Shown here: one piece after another, positions 6,045 through 14,800 of the stretch | Position numbering within the stretch: position 1 is the stretch's first letter | Layout of the letters: each line of letters begins with the position of its first letter | The notes under the pieces: model-generated | The model's input: the letters and a program-made list of their open reading frames with translations, nothing else | Database searches by the model: none | Told to the model about the DNA's origin: nothing | Assembly (NCBI GenBank): GCA_039184055.1 | Contig: JBCDBH010000072.1 | Span: forward strand, 1 to 19,616 | DNA from: JBCDBH01 sp039184055 | Lineage (GTDB): Bacteria > Acidobacteriota > Thermoanaerobaculia > Multivoradales > J023 | Reading direction: 5' to 3' | Length of the DNA stretch: 19,616 nucleotides | Made by a program: the position numbers and the translations under genes

Positions 6045-6060
6045 TGGCACTCGCCTTGCT
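6045..6060 (+). promoter_or_regulatory. Sigma-54 (-24/-12) promoter for the PKD protein gene
   Basis: The sequence is TGGCACTCGCCTTGCT, against the sigma-54 consensus TGGCACG-N4-TTGCW. The GG (6046-6047) and GC (6058-6059) doublets are separated by exactly 10 nt as required. The predicted start of transcription is near 6071, leaving a leader of ~80 nt before the ATG at 6151. The region is intergenic and correctly oriented. An AAA+ activator gene of the sigma-54-dependent type lies 3.9 kb downstream. Confidence 0.7.
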
Positions 6061-6150
6061 CTTCTTGCTGATTCGCAAAGCGGTCGGTGTAGCGCGTGAA
6101 CACTGTGTGCGCGGCTGGCCAGAGTCCACTTCAGCAAAGGAGAGACAGAC

Positions 6151-6528
6151 ATGAAGAAAGTCCTGATCCTGACGATCGCAGCGTTTGCGCTCGTGGTGTT
6201 TGCGAGCACGGCGAGCGCTCAGACGTATCGCTCCCCCTGCTACGACTGGGATTGCATTTCGACGCCGTCGGGTACCTGTGACTTCGATTCGACGTCGTGC
6301 TCGAGCGGCGGCGGAGCTTGGTTCTTCAGCTGGGATTTCGGTGATGGCACCACCCTGCCGTGGAGCACGAACCAGGCGCCGACCCATTTCTACGCGGGTG
6401 GTCATACCGCCAACGTCACGCTGACGATCCACTATTTCGGCCCGAAGGCCGATGAAAGCGCGACCTGTTCGGTGCAGTACCGCAACATCATCGGCCCACC
6501 GGGTCCGCTGACCGGTAGGTGTCCGTAA
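6151..6528 (+). CDS. Small secreted Cys-rich PKD-domain protein
   Basis: A 125-aa protein with a clear Sec signal peptide (MKKVLILTIAAFALVVFASTASA, cleavage before QTYRS). AAGGAGA just upstream gives a strong Shine-Dalgarno for this ATG. The mature ~102 residues contain a PKD core: FFSWDFGDGTT (residues ~53-63) followed by THFYAGGHTANVTLTIHYF, the classical WDFGDG and P-H-x-Y/F-x-x-G-x-Y/A-x-V-x-L pattern. Six cysteines (SPCYDWDC, GTCD, TSCS, ATCS, GRCP) suggest three disulfides in the periplasm or outside the cell. It is a single domain with no anchor or catalytic module, so a secreted binding or structural peptide is likely. Expression probably depends on the sigma-54 type promoter at 6045-6060, and a hairpin with TTTT (6558-6586) ends the unit. 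Confidence 0.85.
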   Translation: MKKVLILTIAAFALVVFASTASAQTYRSPCYDWDCISTPSGTCDFDSTSCSSGGGAWFFSWDFGDGTTLPWSTNQAPTHFYAGGHTANVTLTIHYFGPKADESATCSVQYRNIIGPPGPLTGRCP

Positions 6529-6557
6529 CGACACGGCCTGCAAAGGCTAATGAAACG

Positions 6558-6586
6558 GGCGGGTGGCGCGCGCGTCCCCCGCTTTT
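6558..6586 (+). terminator. Probable rho-independent terminator
   Basis: GCGGG (6559-6563) pairs with CCCGC (6578-6582) around a GC-rich loop and is followed by TTTT (6583-6586). It lies 30 nt after the stop of the PKD gene and before the next gene, so it would make the PKD gene monocistronic. Confidence 0.5.
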
Positions 6587-6632
6587 CCCATAGCTACGAC
6601 TCGGATCGGTAGAACAACTCGGTATAGGCATC

Positions 6633-9600
6633 ATGAGGTGGCACATGTTTCGATGGTCGGTGAGGTGGATCGTTTGTCTTTTCGTTTTGTTCGCCTCGGC
6701 TCCGAGTGCATGGGCCGAGATGGCGGTATCCGGTCGGGTCGTGTCATCACAGGGACAGGGCTTGAGCGCGGCTCGGGTAACGCTTTACGAGACGGCGCCT
6801 TTCGAGCAGGCGGACGCCGTGTCGACGGACGCCGCGTCGTCGGAAGATGGCGCGTGGCGGGGGGCGCCGGTGCTGGCGACCCGCAGCGGCGAGGACGGAC
6901 ATTTCGAGCTGGCGTGGGAGTCGGCGGGCTCGTACACCCTGGTGGTGGAGGCGGCGGGGTTTTTGCCTTGGGAGTATCCGCTTTTGCTCGTCGAGTCGAT
7001 CAGTCTGCCCACCGTGGCGCTCGCCAAGGCGACCGAGCATCAGGTGAGCGTGTCCGACGTCGAGGGTGCGGCGATTCCGGGGGCCTGGGTGCGAGTCGCC
7101 GAGGCGAGTCGCTGGAGTCGGCGCAATGAGTCGTTTGGCGATTGGATTCCCGCCGTCCAGCTGAGTCGGAGCGATGCGTCGGGTGTCAGCCGCATCAGTC
7201 GTGAGACGGTGCGCGGGGTGGAGCTGGTGGTGTGGGCGCCGGGTCATGTCGAGACGATGGCGTTCACGGGAAAGAGCAGGCGGAACACGGTTCGGCTGGC
7301 GCGGGGTGTCGAACGGACTCTCGAGGTGCGTGGCCCGTCGGGTGATGTCGTGGCGGGTGTGGCGGTGCGTGTCGGAGTCGGGCGCTGGCCGGTGGGGGTC
7401 ACCAGGGAGGACGGTCGTCTGGTGGTCGTCGGGCCCGCCGATGGCAGTCTCGATGTCGAGCTGATCGGTACCGATGGTGCCTGGACAACGGTCGAATTAG
7501 GACCACCGATCGCCGCGAGCTCGAAGGCCGACGTGGTCCGTCTGGAAAGTCGAGAGCTTGCCGGTCAGGTGCGTAGTGCGGGGAGCGGGGAGGGCCTGGC
7601 CGGCGCTTTGGTGTGGTTTGACGACGAGCGCGACCGGGTGGCGTGGAGCGACCCTACGGGGGCGTTTCGCTTGGCCGTACCGGCGTCGCGTGACGATGTC
7701 GAGCTCTTTGTCGAGGCGGTCGGCCATCGTCGTCTTCGCGCCGCCGTCGATGTCGCGACCGACGTTGATCTGACGCTCGATCGTGCACTGAGCATGATGG
7801 GCGTGGTGGTTGACGACGACGGCAGGCCGGTGACCGGCGCCGAAATACAGGTCCACACCGATCTGGCGCGCAATCATTTTCTCGAGCCACCCCTAGCGGT
7901 GGCAGCGCGTAGTGACGACCAGGGTCGATTCCTTCTTTCAGGGTTGCCGGTCGCGCCGCAATACGAAGTGGTCGCGCGGGCGCCCGGCTTTGCCGCCATG
8001 CCGTTCACCGTGACTCCAACGAACGACGAGCTGCGTTTGGTGCTCAGCCGTGGCGTGGCGACCGCTGGAATGATCTTCGATGCCTGGGGAAAGCCGGTGG
8101 CGAACGCGTCCGCCTTGCTCTATCCGTCGCGTGAGTCCGATCGCTCGCGTCTGCTGGTCGACGACGTTCACGTCGGGCAGTCGGCGGCCGACGGCCGGTT
8201 CTTCATTTCGGCGGTGGTTCCCGGACGCTACGAGCTGGGCATCTCGGCACCGGGGTTTGCCCCGATGACCGTTCGCGGGCTGGAGATCGAGGATTCCAAC
8301 CGGCCAGTCGATTTGGGCGCGGTCTATCTCGAGCGCGAGGCGGTGCTCGAGGGGCGGGTGACGGATGCCGACGGTCTGCCGATCGAAGGGGTGAAGGTCT
8401 CGTTCTTGTCGCTGGTGTATGAGGTCGGTCCCGGGGACGACCGTCTGTCGACCGAGAAGATGACCTACACCGGTCCGGACGGGAGCTTCGCGCTCGGTCA
8501 GCTCCAAGCCGGTCAGCAGGTCGATCTCGAGCTGCGACGATCTGGCTATCGAGCCCTGGATGTATTCGGCGTCGACGTGCCGGTACCCGATCCGCTCGAG
8601 GTGGTGCTCGAACGCAACGTCGAGGTTTCGGGCCGGGTCGTCGATGCTGACGGGGAGCCGGTGGTCGCGGCGCAGGTCGTGGTGCGTGATCCCAAAACGA
8701 CCGGCGACGAGATGGCCGGCCGGGTTCGCCAAACCGCAACCAGTGACGGTCGCGGTCAATTCGTGCTGACGGCGGAGCTCTCCGGACGTTTCCTGGTAAC
8801 CGCCTCGGCCCCGGGGTACCGCCGCTCGGCCGAGGTCGAGGTGGTGGTGCGTGATGGCGTGGTGGCCGACGAGGTCGTATTGGTGGTCGAGACGGGAACC
8901 CAGCTGACCGGTCGGATCACCAACGTCGACGGTGAGCCGGTGGCCGGCGCGCGGCTGCGGGTCGTCGATCCACCGACGCCACCGGCCGAGCTGGTCAAGG
9001 AGACGCGTAGTCGGCGTGATGGTAGCTATGACCTCGGCGGTCTCGAGACCGGGCGCACCACGGTCGAAGTCGTTCACGATGCCCATCCACGAGCGACTCG
9101 GGTCGTCGAGCTACGCAGCGAGCAGCATCGTCTCGACATCGCCCTCCGTGATGGCTTTGCGGTCGAGGGTTGGGTCCGTGACACGGCGGGGGCGGCCCTC
9201 TCGGGTGTTCGGCTCTTGCTCGAGGGAGATGAATCCGGTCGTCGGTCGACCGTTTCCGAGGTCGATGGTGATTTCCGTTTCACCGGTTTGACGTCTGGAC
9301 GCTACGACCTGCGGGCGAGCCGAGAGGGCTATGCCGAGACGAGCAGGGTGGTCGATGTTGACGGCGCGACGTCCCTAGAGGTCGAGCTGCGGGCCGGCGG
9401 GGTGATCACCGGTCTCGTTTCGGGGCTCGAGCCGGCCGAGCTGGAGCGGGTTCAGATCGAGGCGCGACAGGGTGGCACCCGGGTGGTCGGCACCATGGCC
9501 TACGACGGTCAGTACCGTCTCGAGTCTCTCGATGTCGGTTCGTGGCGGGTCGACGCGACGCTGAGCGACGGCTCCGGTCGTCAGGCTTCGGCTTCGGCGA

Positions 9601-9899
9601 CGATCGATGGTGATCGAACCGAGACCTATCTCGATCTCGACTTTTCCCAAGGGCTGGTGGTGTCCGGCGAGGTGGTGCGTGCCGGGATTCCGGTCGGCGG
9701 CGCGCTGGTCGGGTTGATCGGCGAGGACTTCTCGACCACGCGAAGTCAGCGTAGCGATCTGCGCGGTCGCTTCCGGCTCAGCGGTCTCGAGGTCGGGGTC
9801 TACGAGCTGACGATTCGTGACATCGACACCGGACGGGTGCATCGTCAGGTGGTCGAGCTCGACACCGATCGCGAGCTGTTCGTCGATTTCGACGGGTGA
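6633..9899 (+). CDS. Large secreted protein of ~12 carboxypeptidase-regulatory-like repeats
   Basis: A 1088-aa exported protein. An internal ATG at 6645 has GAGG at 6635-6638 with a 6-nt spacer and may be the true start; I keep the longer frame. The signal peptide is MFRWSVRWIVCLFVLFASAPSAWA. The rest is a chain of ~12 beta-sandwich modules of the CarboxypepD_reg-like type, each with a GRVVDADGxPVxGAxV opening, a SDxxGxFxLxxLxxGxYxLxVxAPGF-like end and ~75-90 residues. The clearest run from residue ~385 to the C-terminus (for example VSGRVVDADGEPVVAAQVVV, LTGRITNVDGEPVAGARLRV). Early modules are more divergent. No catalytic domain, membrane anchor, LPxTG or TonB-barrel is seen, so it is probably a secreted or surface fibre-like adhesin or scaffold. 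It precedes the FHA regulator by 75 nt on the same strand. Confidence 0.85.
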   Translation: MRWHMFRWSVRWIVCLFVLFASAPSAWAEMAVSGRVVSSQGQGLSAARVTLYETAPFEQADAVSTDAASSEDGAWRGAPVLATRSGEDGHFELAWESAGSYTLVVEAAGFLPWEYPLLLVESISLPTVALAKATEHQVSVSDVEGAAIPGAWVRVAEASRWSRRNESFGDWIPAVQLSRSDASGVSRISRETVRGVELVVWAPGHVETMAFTGKSRRNTVRLARGVERTLEVRGPSGDVVAGVAVRVGVGRWPVGVTREDGRLVVVGPADGSLDVELIGTDGAWTTVELGPPIAASSKADVVRLESRELAGQVRSAGSGEGLAGALVWFDDERDRVAWSDPTGAFRLAVPASRDDVELFVEAVGHRRLRAAVDVATDVDLTLDRALSMMGVVVDDDGRPVTGAEIQVHTDLARNHFLEPPLAVAARSDDQGRFLLSGLPVAPQYEVVARAPGFAAMPFTVTPTNDELRLVLSRGVATAGMIFDAWGKPVANASALLYPSRESDRSRLLVDDVHVGQSAADGRFFISAVVPGRYELGISAPGFAPMTVRGLEIEDSNRPVDLGAVYLEREAVLEGRVTDADGLPIEGVKVSFLSLVYEVGPGDDRLSTEKMTYTGPDGSFALGQLQAGQQVDLELRRSGYRALDVFGVDVPVPDPLEVVLERNVEVSGRVVDADGEPVVAAQVVVRDPKTTGDEMAGRVRQTATSDGRGQFVLTAELSGRFLVTASAPGYRRSAEVEVVVRDGVVADEVVLVVETGTQLTGRITNVDGEPVAGARLRVVDPPTPPAELVKETRSRRDGSYDLGGLETGRTTVEVVHDAHPRATRVVELRSEQHRLDIALRDGFAVEGWVRDTAGAALSGVRLLLEGDESGRRSTVSEVDGDFRFTGLTSGRYDLRASREGYAETSRVVDVDGATSLEVELRAGGVITGLVSGLEPAELERVQIEARQGGTRVVGTMAYDGQYRLESLDVGSWRVDATLSDGSGRQASASATIDGDRTETYLDLDFSQGLVVSGEVVRAGIPVGGALVGLIGEDFSTTRSQRSDLRGRFRLSGLEVGVYELTIRDIDTGRVHRQVVELDTDRELFVDFDG

Positions 9900-9903
9900 C
9901 GAC

Positions 9904-9930
9904 TGGCGGCGGTCGAGGGATCAGCCGCCA
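9904..9930 (+). other. Intergenic hairpin without U-tract
   Basis: TGGCGGC (9904-9910) pairs perfectly with GCCGCCA (9924-9930) around a 13-nt loop, just after the stop of the repeat protein gene. No T-run follows, so it is a possible weak terminator or mRNA-processing/stability hairpin separating the secreted protein from the regulator. Confidence 0.4.
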
Positions 9931-9963
9931 CATCAATGAAACGAACCCTCTTATCTGTACGTC

Positions 9964-9969
9964 TATGAT
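9964..9969 (+). promoter_or_regulatory. Putative -10 box of a leaderless promoter
   Basis: TATGAT ends 5 nt before the ATG at 9975, which has no Shine-Dalgarno. The position predicts transcription starting at or next to the start codon. No -35 consensus is visible at 16-18 nt upstream. Confidence 0.4.
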
Positions 9970-9974
9970 GATGT

Positions 9975-11879
9975 ATGGATGCGGATCAGCCGAATCGGCG
10001 ACCGATCTTCCGATTGTATGGCGACGTTGACGGACACGAACGAGTCTTTGAGCTATCGCTCGGAAGTATGACGCTCGGTAGCGACGCGGAGAACGATATT
10101 CGACTCTCCGCCGTGGGGGTATCGCGTCGTCACGCGCGGCTGCAGATTTGCCCAGACGGTTTGGTGATTCAAGATCTGGAAAGCAAAAACGGCACGTGGG
10201 TCGACGGCAGCCGCGTGGCGCGCGCCGCCGCCGGTCATGGCTCACGGCTCGCCTTCGGTCCGCTCACCCTCCACGTCGAGACGATCGACGAGCCCGCGCT
10301 TTTGGCGATTCGATTCGAGAGCTCCGATCAGCCGAGCTCGCTTTCCGATCTCGAACGCTCCGAAACCGTGGTGGTGGAGACGGCTGACGAACGTGACGAT
10401 GATTGGGATTTGATCGATGGGGTGATTCGCCGCTTGCCAAGCTCTGGGCCCACGTTGCCCGCTCACCGGGGTGTGGATGCGGTCACGTCCAGTGTCTTCG
10501 ATTTCGTCGCCGACCGGATGGTGCTCGATGGCATCTGCGCGGTGCGCTGGAGTCGGACCGGCGAGCCGCTGGCGCTCGACAGCTGGGGACGGCTCGCCGA
10601 GTTGCCGACCCTGGAGCGGATTCGTGCCCTGCCGACACCGCTGGACGACGAAGCACACTGGCATTGTGGGCAATTCGCGACCGGTGCGGTGGTGGCCCGG
10701 GCGCCGAGCACCATGAACGAGCTGCCGATCGGGTTGATGCTGTGGTCGGCCGAACCGTCCGGGGTGTCGTCGCGCTGTCTGCGCTTGCTGCTACGGCTGC
10801 TGCTACCGCGCTGGACCGGCACTGAGGATCATCGTGCCGCGATCGTCACCGAGCATCCTCGACTGGTCTTTCCCGACGACTACGTGGTCGGGGTGGCGCC
10901 CGAGATGAAACGTCTCTATCGCGACATGGCGGCGGTCTGTCGGCTGCGGCAGCCGGTGTTGCTCCACGGTGAAACCGGGGTCGGCAAGGAGATGTTGGCG
11001 CGCACGCTCCACGATTCGGCGTCACGCGAGTCGTGTCGTGGCTCCGAGGTCGCGCCCTATGTCGTGGTGAATTGCGCCGCCATTCCGGAGAGTTTGCTCG
11101 AAGCCGAGATGTTCGGCGTGGTCCGGGGCGCCGCCACCGGCGTCGAGCCACGCCAAGGCTATTTCGCTCGGGCCTCGGGCGGCACGCTCTTTCTCGATGA
11201 AATCGGCGAGCTGGCGCCGAGTCTCCAGGCCAAGCTGTTGCGGGTGTTGCAAACCGGGGAGATTCAACCCGTGGGCGGTGCGCCCCGCGCCGTCGACGTG
11301 TGGGTGATCGCCGCCACCCACGTCGAGCTCGACTCGGGTCGACTGCGACGCGATCTCTACTACCGACTCGCCGGTGGCCTACTCGACGTGCCGTCGCTGC
11401 GTCGCTGTCGCGAAGACATTCCCGCTTTGGCGCGGCATTTCCTGTGGCGGTGCGCCGAGGAAGCCGGGCTACGGCTACGCGGTGTCACCGCCCGTGCCGT
11501 GAGTCGACTCCAGCGTCACGACTGGCCGGGCAACGTGCGCGAGCTGGCTCACGTCATGCAGCGACTCGTCGCGCTGGCGCCGGCGAATGGGATCATCGAT
11601 CTCGACGACCTTCCAGAGACCGTCCGTCGATCAGCCGGGCGCTCGTCATCGCTCGGTGAGGCTGACGACGAACCGCTCGGCGCGGCGGCGAATCTGGCGA
11701 TCAAACCCCGAGTCGACGCCTTGGAGCGGCGGTTGATTCGCACCGCGATGACGCGTACCGGTGGGCATCGCATGCAGGCGGCGGCGCTGCTCGGCGTATC
11801 GCGTGGCGGGCTCGCCAAGAAGCTGAAACGACTCGGTCTCGAGACGACATGGGCGCGGCCCGTCGAAGGTGAAGCATGA
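9975..11879 (+). CDS. FHA-domain, sigma-54-type AAA+ regulator with Fis HTH
   Basis: A 634-aa cytoplasmic regulator. Residues ~10-100 are an FHA domain (TLGSDAENDIRL, VSRRHARL, ESKNGTWVDG). Residues ~135-285 are an unassigned, possibly GAF-like region. Residues ~305-550 are the AAA+ domain with Walker A GETGVGK (332-338), Walker B GGTLFLDEIGEL (D408, E409), RRDLYYRL and DWPGNVREL. A Fis-type helix-turn-helix (HRMQAAALLGVSRGGLAKKLKRLGL) ends the protein. In such proteins FHA reads phosphothreonine and the AAA+ ring remodels sigma-54 polymerase. Two oddities: the sigma-54-contacting GAFTGA loop reads GAATGV (385-390), and the usual FHA Gly-Arg after the first strand reads Gly-Ser. The gene overlaps the downstream kinase gene by ATGA, implying translational coupling and a kinase-substrate or partner relation. 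Confidence 0.9.
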   Translation: MDADQPNRRPIFRLYGDVDGHERVFELSLGSMTLGSDAENDIRLSAVGVSRRHARLQICPDGLVIQDLESKNGTWVDGSRVARAAAGHGSRLAFGPLTLHVETIDEPALLAIRFESSDQPSSLSDLERSETVVVETADERDDDWDLIDGVIRRLPSSGPTLPAHRGVDAVTSSVFDFVADRMVLDGICAVRWSRTGEPLALDSWGRLAELPTLERIRALPTPLDDEAHWHCGQFATGAVVARAPSTMNELPIGLMLWSAEPSGVSSRCLRLLLRLLLPRWTGTEDHRAAIVTEHPRLVFPDDYVVGVAPEMKRLYRDMAAVCRLRQPVLLHGETGVGKEMLARTLHDSASRESCRGSEVAPYVVVNCAAIPESLLEAEMFGVVRGAATGVEPRQGYFARASGGTLFLDEIGELAPSLQAKLLRVLQTGEIQPVGGAPRAVDVWVIAATHVELDSGRLRRDLYYRLAGGLLDVPSLRRCREDIPALARHFLWRCAEEAGLRLRGVTARAVSRLQRHDWPGNVRELAHVMQRLVALAPANGIIDLDDLPETVRRSAGRSSSLGEADDEPLGAAANLAIKPRVDALERRLIRTAMTRTGGHRMQAAALLGVSRGGLAKKLKRLGLETTWARPVEGEA

Positions 11880-14800
11880 GCGACCGTGACATCACCGCCA
11901 CGATCGTCTTCGATCAGCCTCATCCACCGGGTGCGTCGCCACCGGTTTTGCTTGCGGGAGAGATTCTCGCCGCTCGCTTCCGGATCGAATACGGGCTCGG
12001 TCAGGGTGGCATGGGGCAGATCTACGCCGCCTTCGATCTGCGTCTCGAACGTACCGTCGCGCTCAAGGTGGTGCGACCCGAGCTGGTGTTGCATCCTGGT
12101 GTGGTCGAGCGTTTCAAGGCCGAGGTGCGGGCCGCGCATCGGGTCACGCATCACAACGTCTGTCGGATCTTCGATCTCTTCGAGCACCGCACCGACGGCG
12201 CGGGCCCAGGGTTGTTTTTTCTCACCATGGAGCTGATCCGTGGGCGTACGCTCGCGGATCGACTGCGTGAACGATCGCTGAGCTTCGCCGAAGGTCTGCC
12301 GTTGCTGCGGCAGCTGGCGCGGGCGCTCGACGCGGCGCATCGGGTCGGGGTGGTACACGGTGACATCAAACCGTCGAATCTGATGCTCGCCGACGAAAGC
12401 GGGCAGGAGCGGCTGGTGGTCACCGATTTCGGTCTCGCGTCGGCGCGTGATGGCCTCGACGGCGTGACCGGTCGTTTGTCGGCTGGCACGCCGGCGTACA
12501 TGGCGCCCGAACAGATCGCCGGCGCTGGCGCTTCGGAACACAGCGATCTCTTCGCCTTCGGGCTGGTCGCTCACGAGATCATCACCGGTCGACGCGTGAC
12601 GGGCCCGCCGTCGTTCGAGCTGCTCGAGACGTCGAGCTGGCCGGCGCGGATCCTTCGCGTCGTACGCGCCTGCCTCGACAGCGATGTGACGCGGCGGCCC
12701 CGGTCGGCTGGGCATGTGCTCGATGCCCTGACCGCGTTCGACTGGCGCCCCGCGGCCGGTCGGGTGCTGCCGCATCGACCTCATTGGCGGATCGAACGCA
12801 AGCTCGGTGTCGGAGGCTTTGGCGAAGCGTGGCTGGCGCGACACGACAAGACCGGAGCACGGCACGTGCTCAAGTTTTGCTACGACGCCGAGCGGCTGCG
12901 GGCGTTGAAACGCGAGGTCACCCTCTTCCGATTGCTCCGCGCCGAGCTCGGTGAGCGTGACGACATCGCGCGCATCATCGATTGGAATCTCGATACCGAG
13001 CCGTATTACGTCGAAACCGAATTCTCACCCGGTGGCGATCTGCTCGCCTGGGCCGAGCGTCAGGGTGGGCTGCGGGTCGTGGCGCGGTCCGTGTGGCTCG
13101 ACCTGGTCGCGCAGGCGGCCGAAGCGTTGGCCGGGGCGCATTCCATCGGTGTGCTGCACAAAGACGTCAAGCCGGCCAACATCCTGATCGAAGAACGTGA
13201 AGACGGCCCCCGCGTCAAGCTGACCGATTTCGGCATCGGCCACGTGCTCGAACGCGATCGGTTGGAGGCCGCGGGGATCACCATGTTGGGGCTCACCGCG
13301 ACCTCGATCCACGGGGACGCGGCCGGATCACGTCTCTATACCGCTCCCGAGATTCTCGAAGGCCACACGCCGACCGTCGAGGCCGACGTCTATGCCCTCG
13401 GGGTGATGCTCTACCAGATGTCGGTCGGTGACTTCTCCCGAGTGCTCGCCGACGGTTGGCGACGACAAGTCGACGATCCCTTGCTCGCCGACGACATCGC
13501 GGCGGCGGTCGACGGCGTGGCACGTAATCGTCCCGGCGCCGCCGAGCTGGCGCGTCGTCTCCGTACGCTCGAAGAGCGCCGGGCCGACGGCGCGTTGAAA
13601 CGACGGCTGCGGGCCGAGGTCGAGGCGCAGAACGAGAAGCTCGCCGAAGCCAGACGGCGTCGGACCCAGCTCAGCGTGGTGCTGGCGGTCGCCGTCGTGA
13701 TCGTGGTGGTCATGGGTTGGCTGATCAGCAGGATCTCTGACGAGTCGTCACGAGCTCGGGACGCGGCTCGTATCGCGGTGGCGATCGATCAGATGGACGA
13801 GGACCCGACGCTCGCGGCGCTGGCGCTCCGTGAGATCGACGATCCGGACGCCACCGCGCGTGCCCTGATGCGTCAGGCGCTCACCTATCCGCTGGCGCGT
13901 CTCGAAGTTCGTCTGCCCGGCTCGGTGCGGGGGGTGGCGATCGACCACCACGGCCGCCGGATCGCGGGGACCAGTCTCGACGGGACGATCTACTTGTGGG
14001 ACACCGGACGGCCCGACAGACCGCAGGTATTGCGTGGTCATCAGGAACGAGTGAAGGCGCTACTCTTCGATCACTCTGGGCGGTATCTGATCACCTCCGC
14101 GCTCGACCTGACGATTCGGGTGTGGGATCTCGAAACAGGTATCCATTGGATTGCCCTCGAGGATCATCATTCTCGCGTCTGGCGGCTCGCCCTCGATCCC
14201 CGAGGTGAGTCGGTGGTGGCACCATCCGAGGATCACACCGCGCATATTTTCAAGCTCAACGACATCGGGGAGACGGTGGTGTTGCGTGGTCACCGGCACT
14301 GGGTGATCGACGCGCGTTTCAGCCCCGATGGTCAGCGCGTGGTGACCGCGTCGCGTGACGGTGACGTGCGGCTGTGGAATCGCGCCGACGGTTCGTTGCT
14401 GGACGTGTTCGAAGGCCATGAAAGCTGGGTCTTCCACGCCTCCTTCAGCCCCGACGGTCGATACGTGGTGAGCGCGTCACGCGACGGTACGGCACGGATC
14501 TGGGACACCAGGGGTGAGCGGCCGCCGGTGGTGCTGAGCGGCCACCAGGGGTCGGTGTCGTGGGCGCATTTTCGTGAGGATGGCGAGCAGATTCTCACCA
14601 GCGCGCAGGACGGTACGGTACGGATGTGGAGCGTCACGGGAGAGCTGACGGAGGTGCGGGTGTTCGGGGGAGGGCCCAAGAGCGCGTTCTACCTTCCGGA
14701 CGGACGACATTTCTTCCTGGCCTCCTTCGGTAGCGTGCGTGTGTTACCCACCGATGGCTCGGCCGCCTCGCTCGATTTCGCGGATCACCGTGAGATCGCC

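Noticed and set aside
6639..6652. TGGCAC resembling a second sigma-54 -24 box
   Set aside because: No GC doublet at the -12 position, and it lies inside the start of the coding region.
7938..9086. 382-codon reverse frame within the repeat protein gene
   Set aside because: The forward frame has a signal peptide and regular domain repeats; the reverse frame is His/Arg-rich shadow.
11549..12865. 438-codon reverse frame spanning the regulator-kinase junction
   Set aside because: It crosses two well-supported forward genes and has no recognisable domain.
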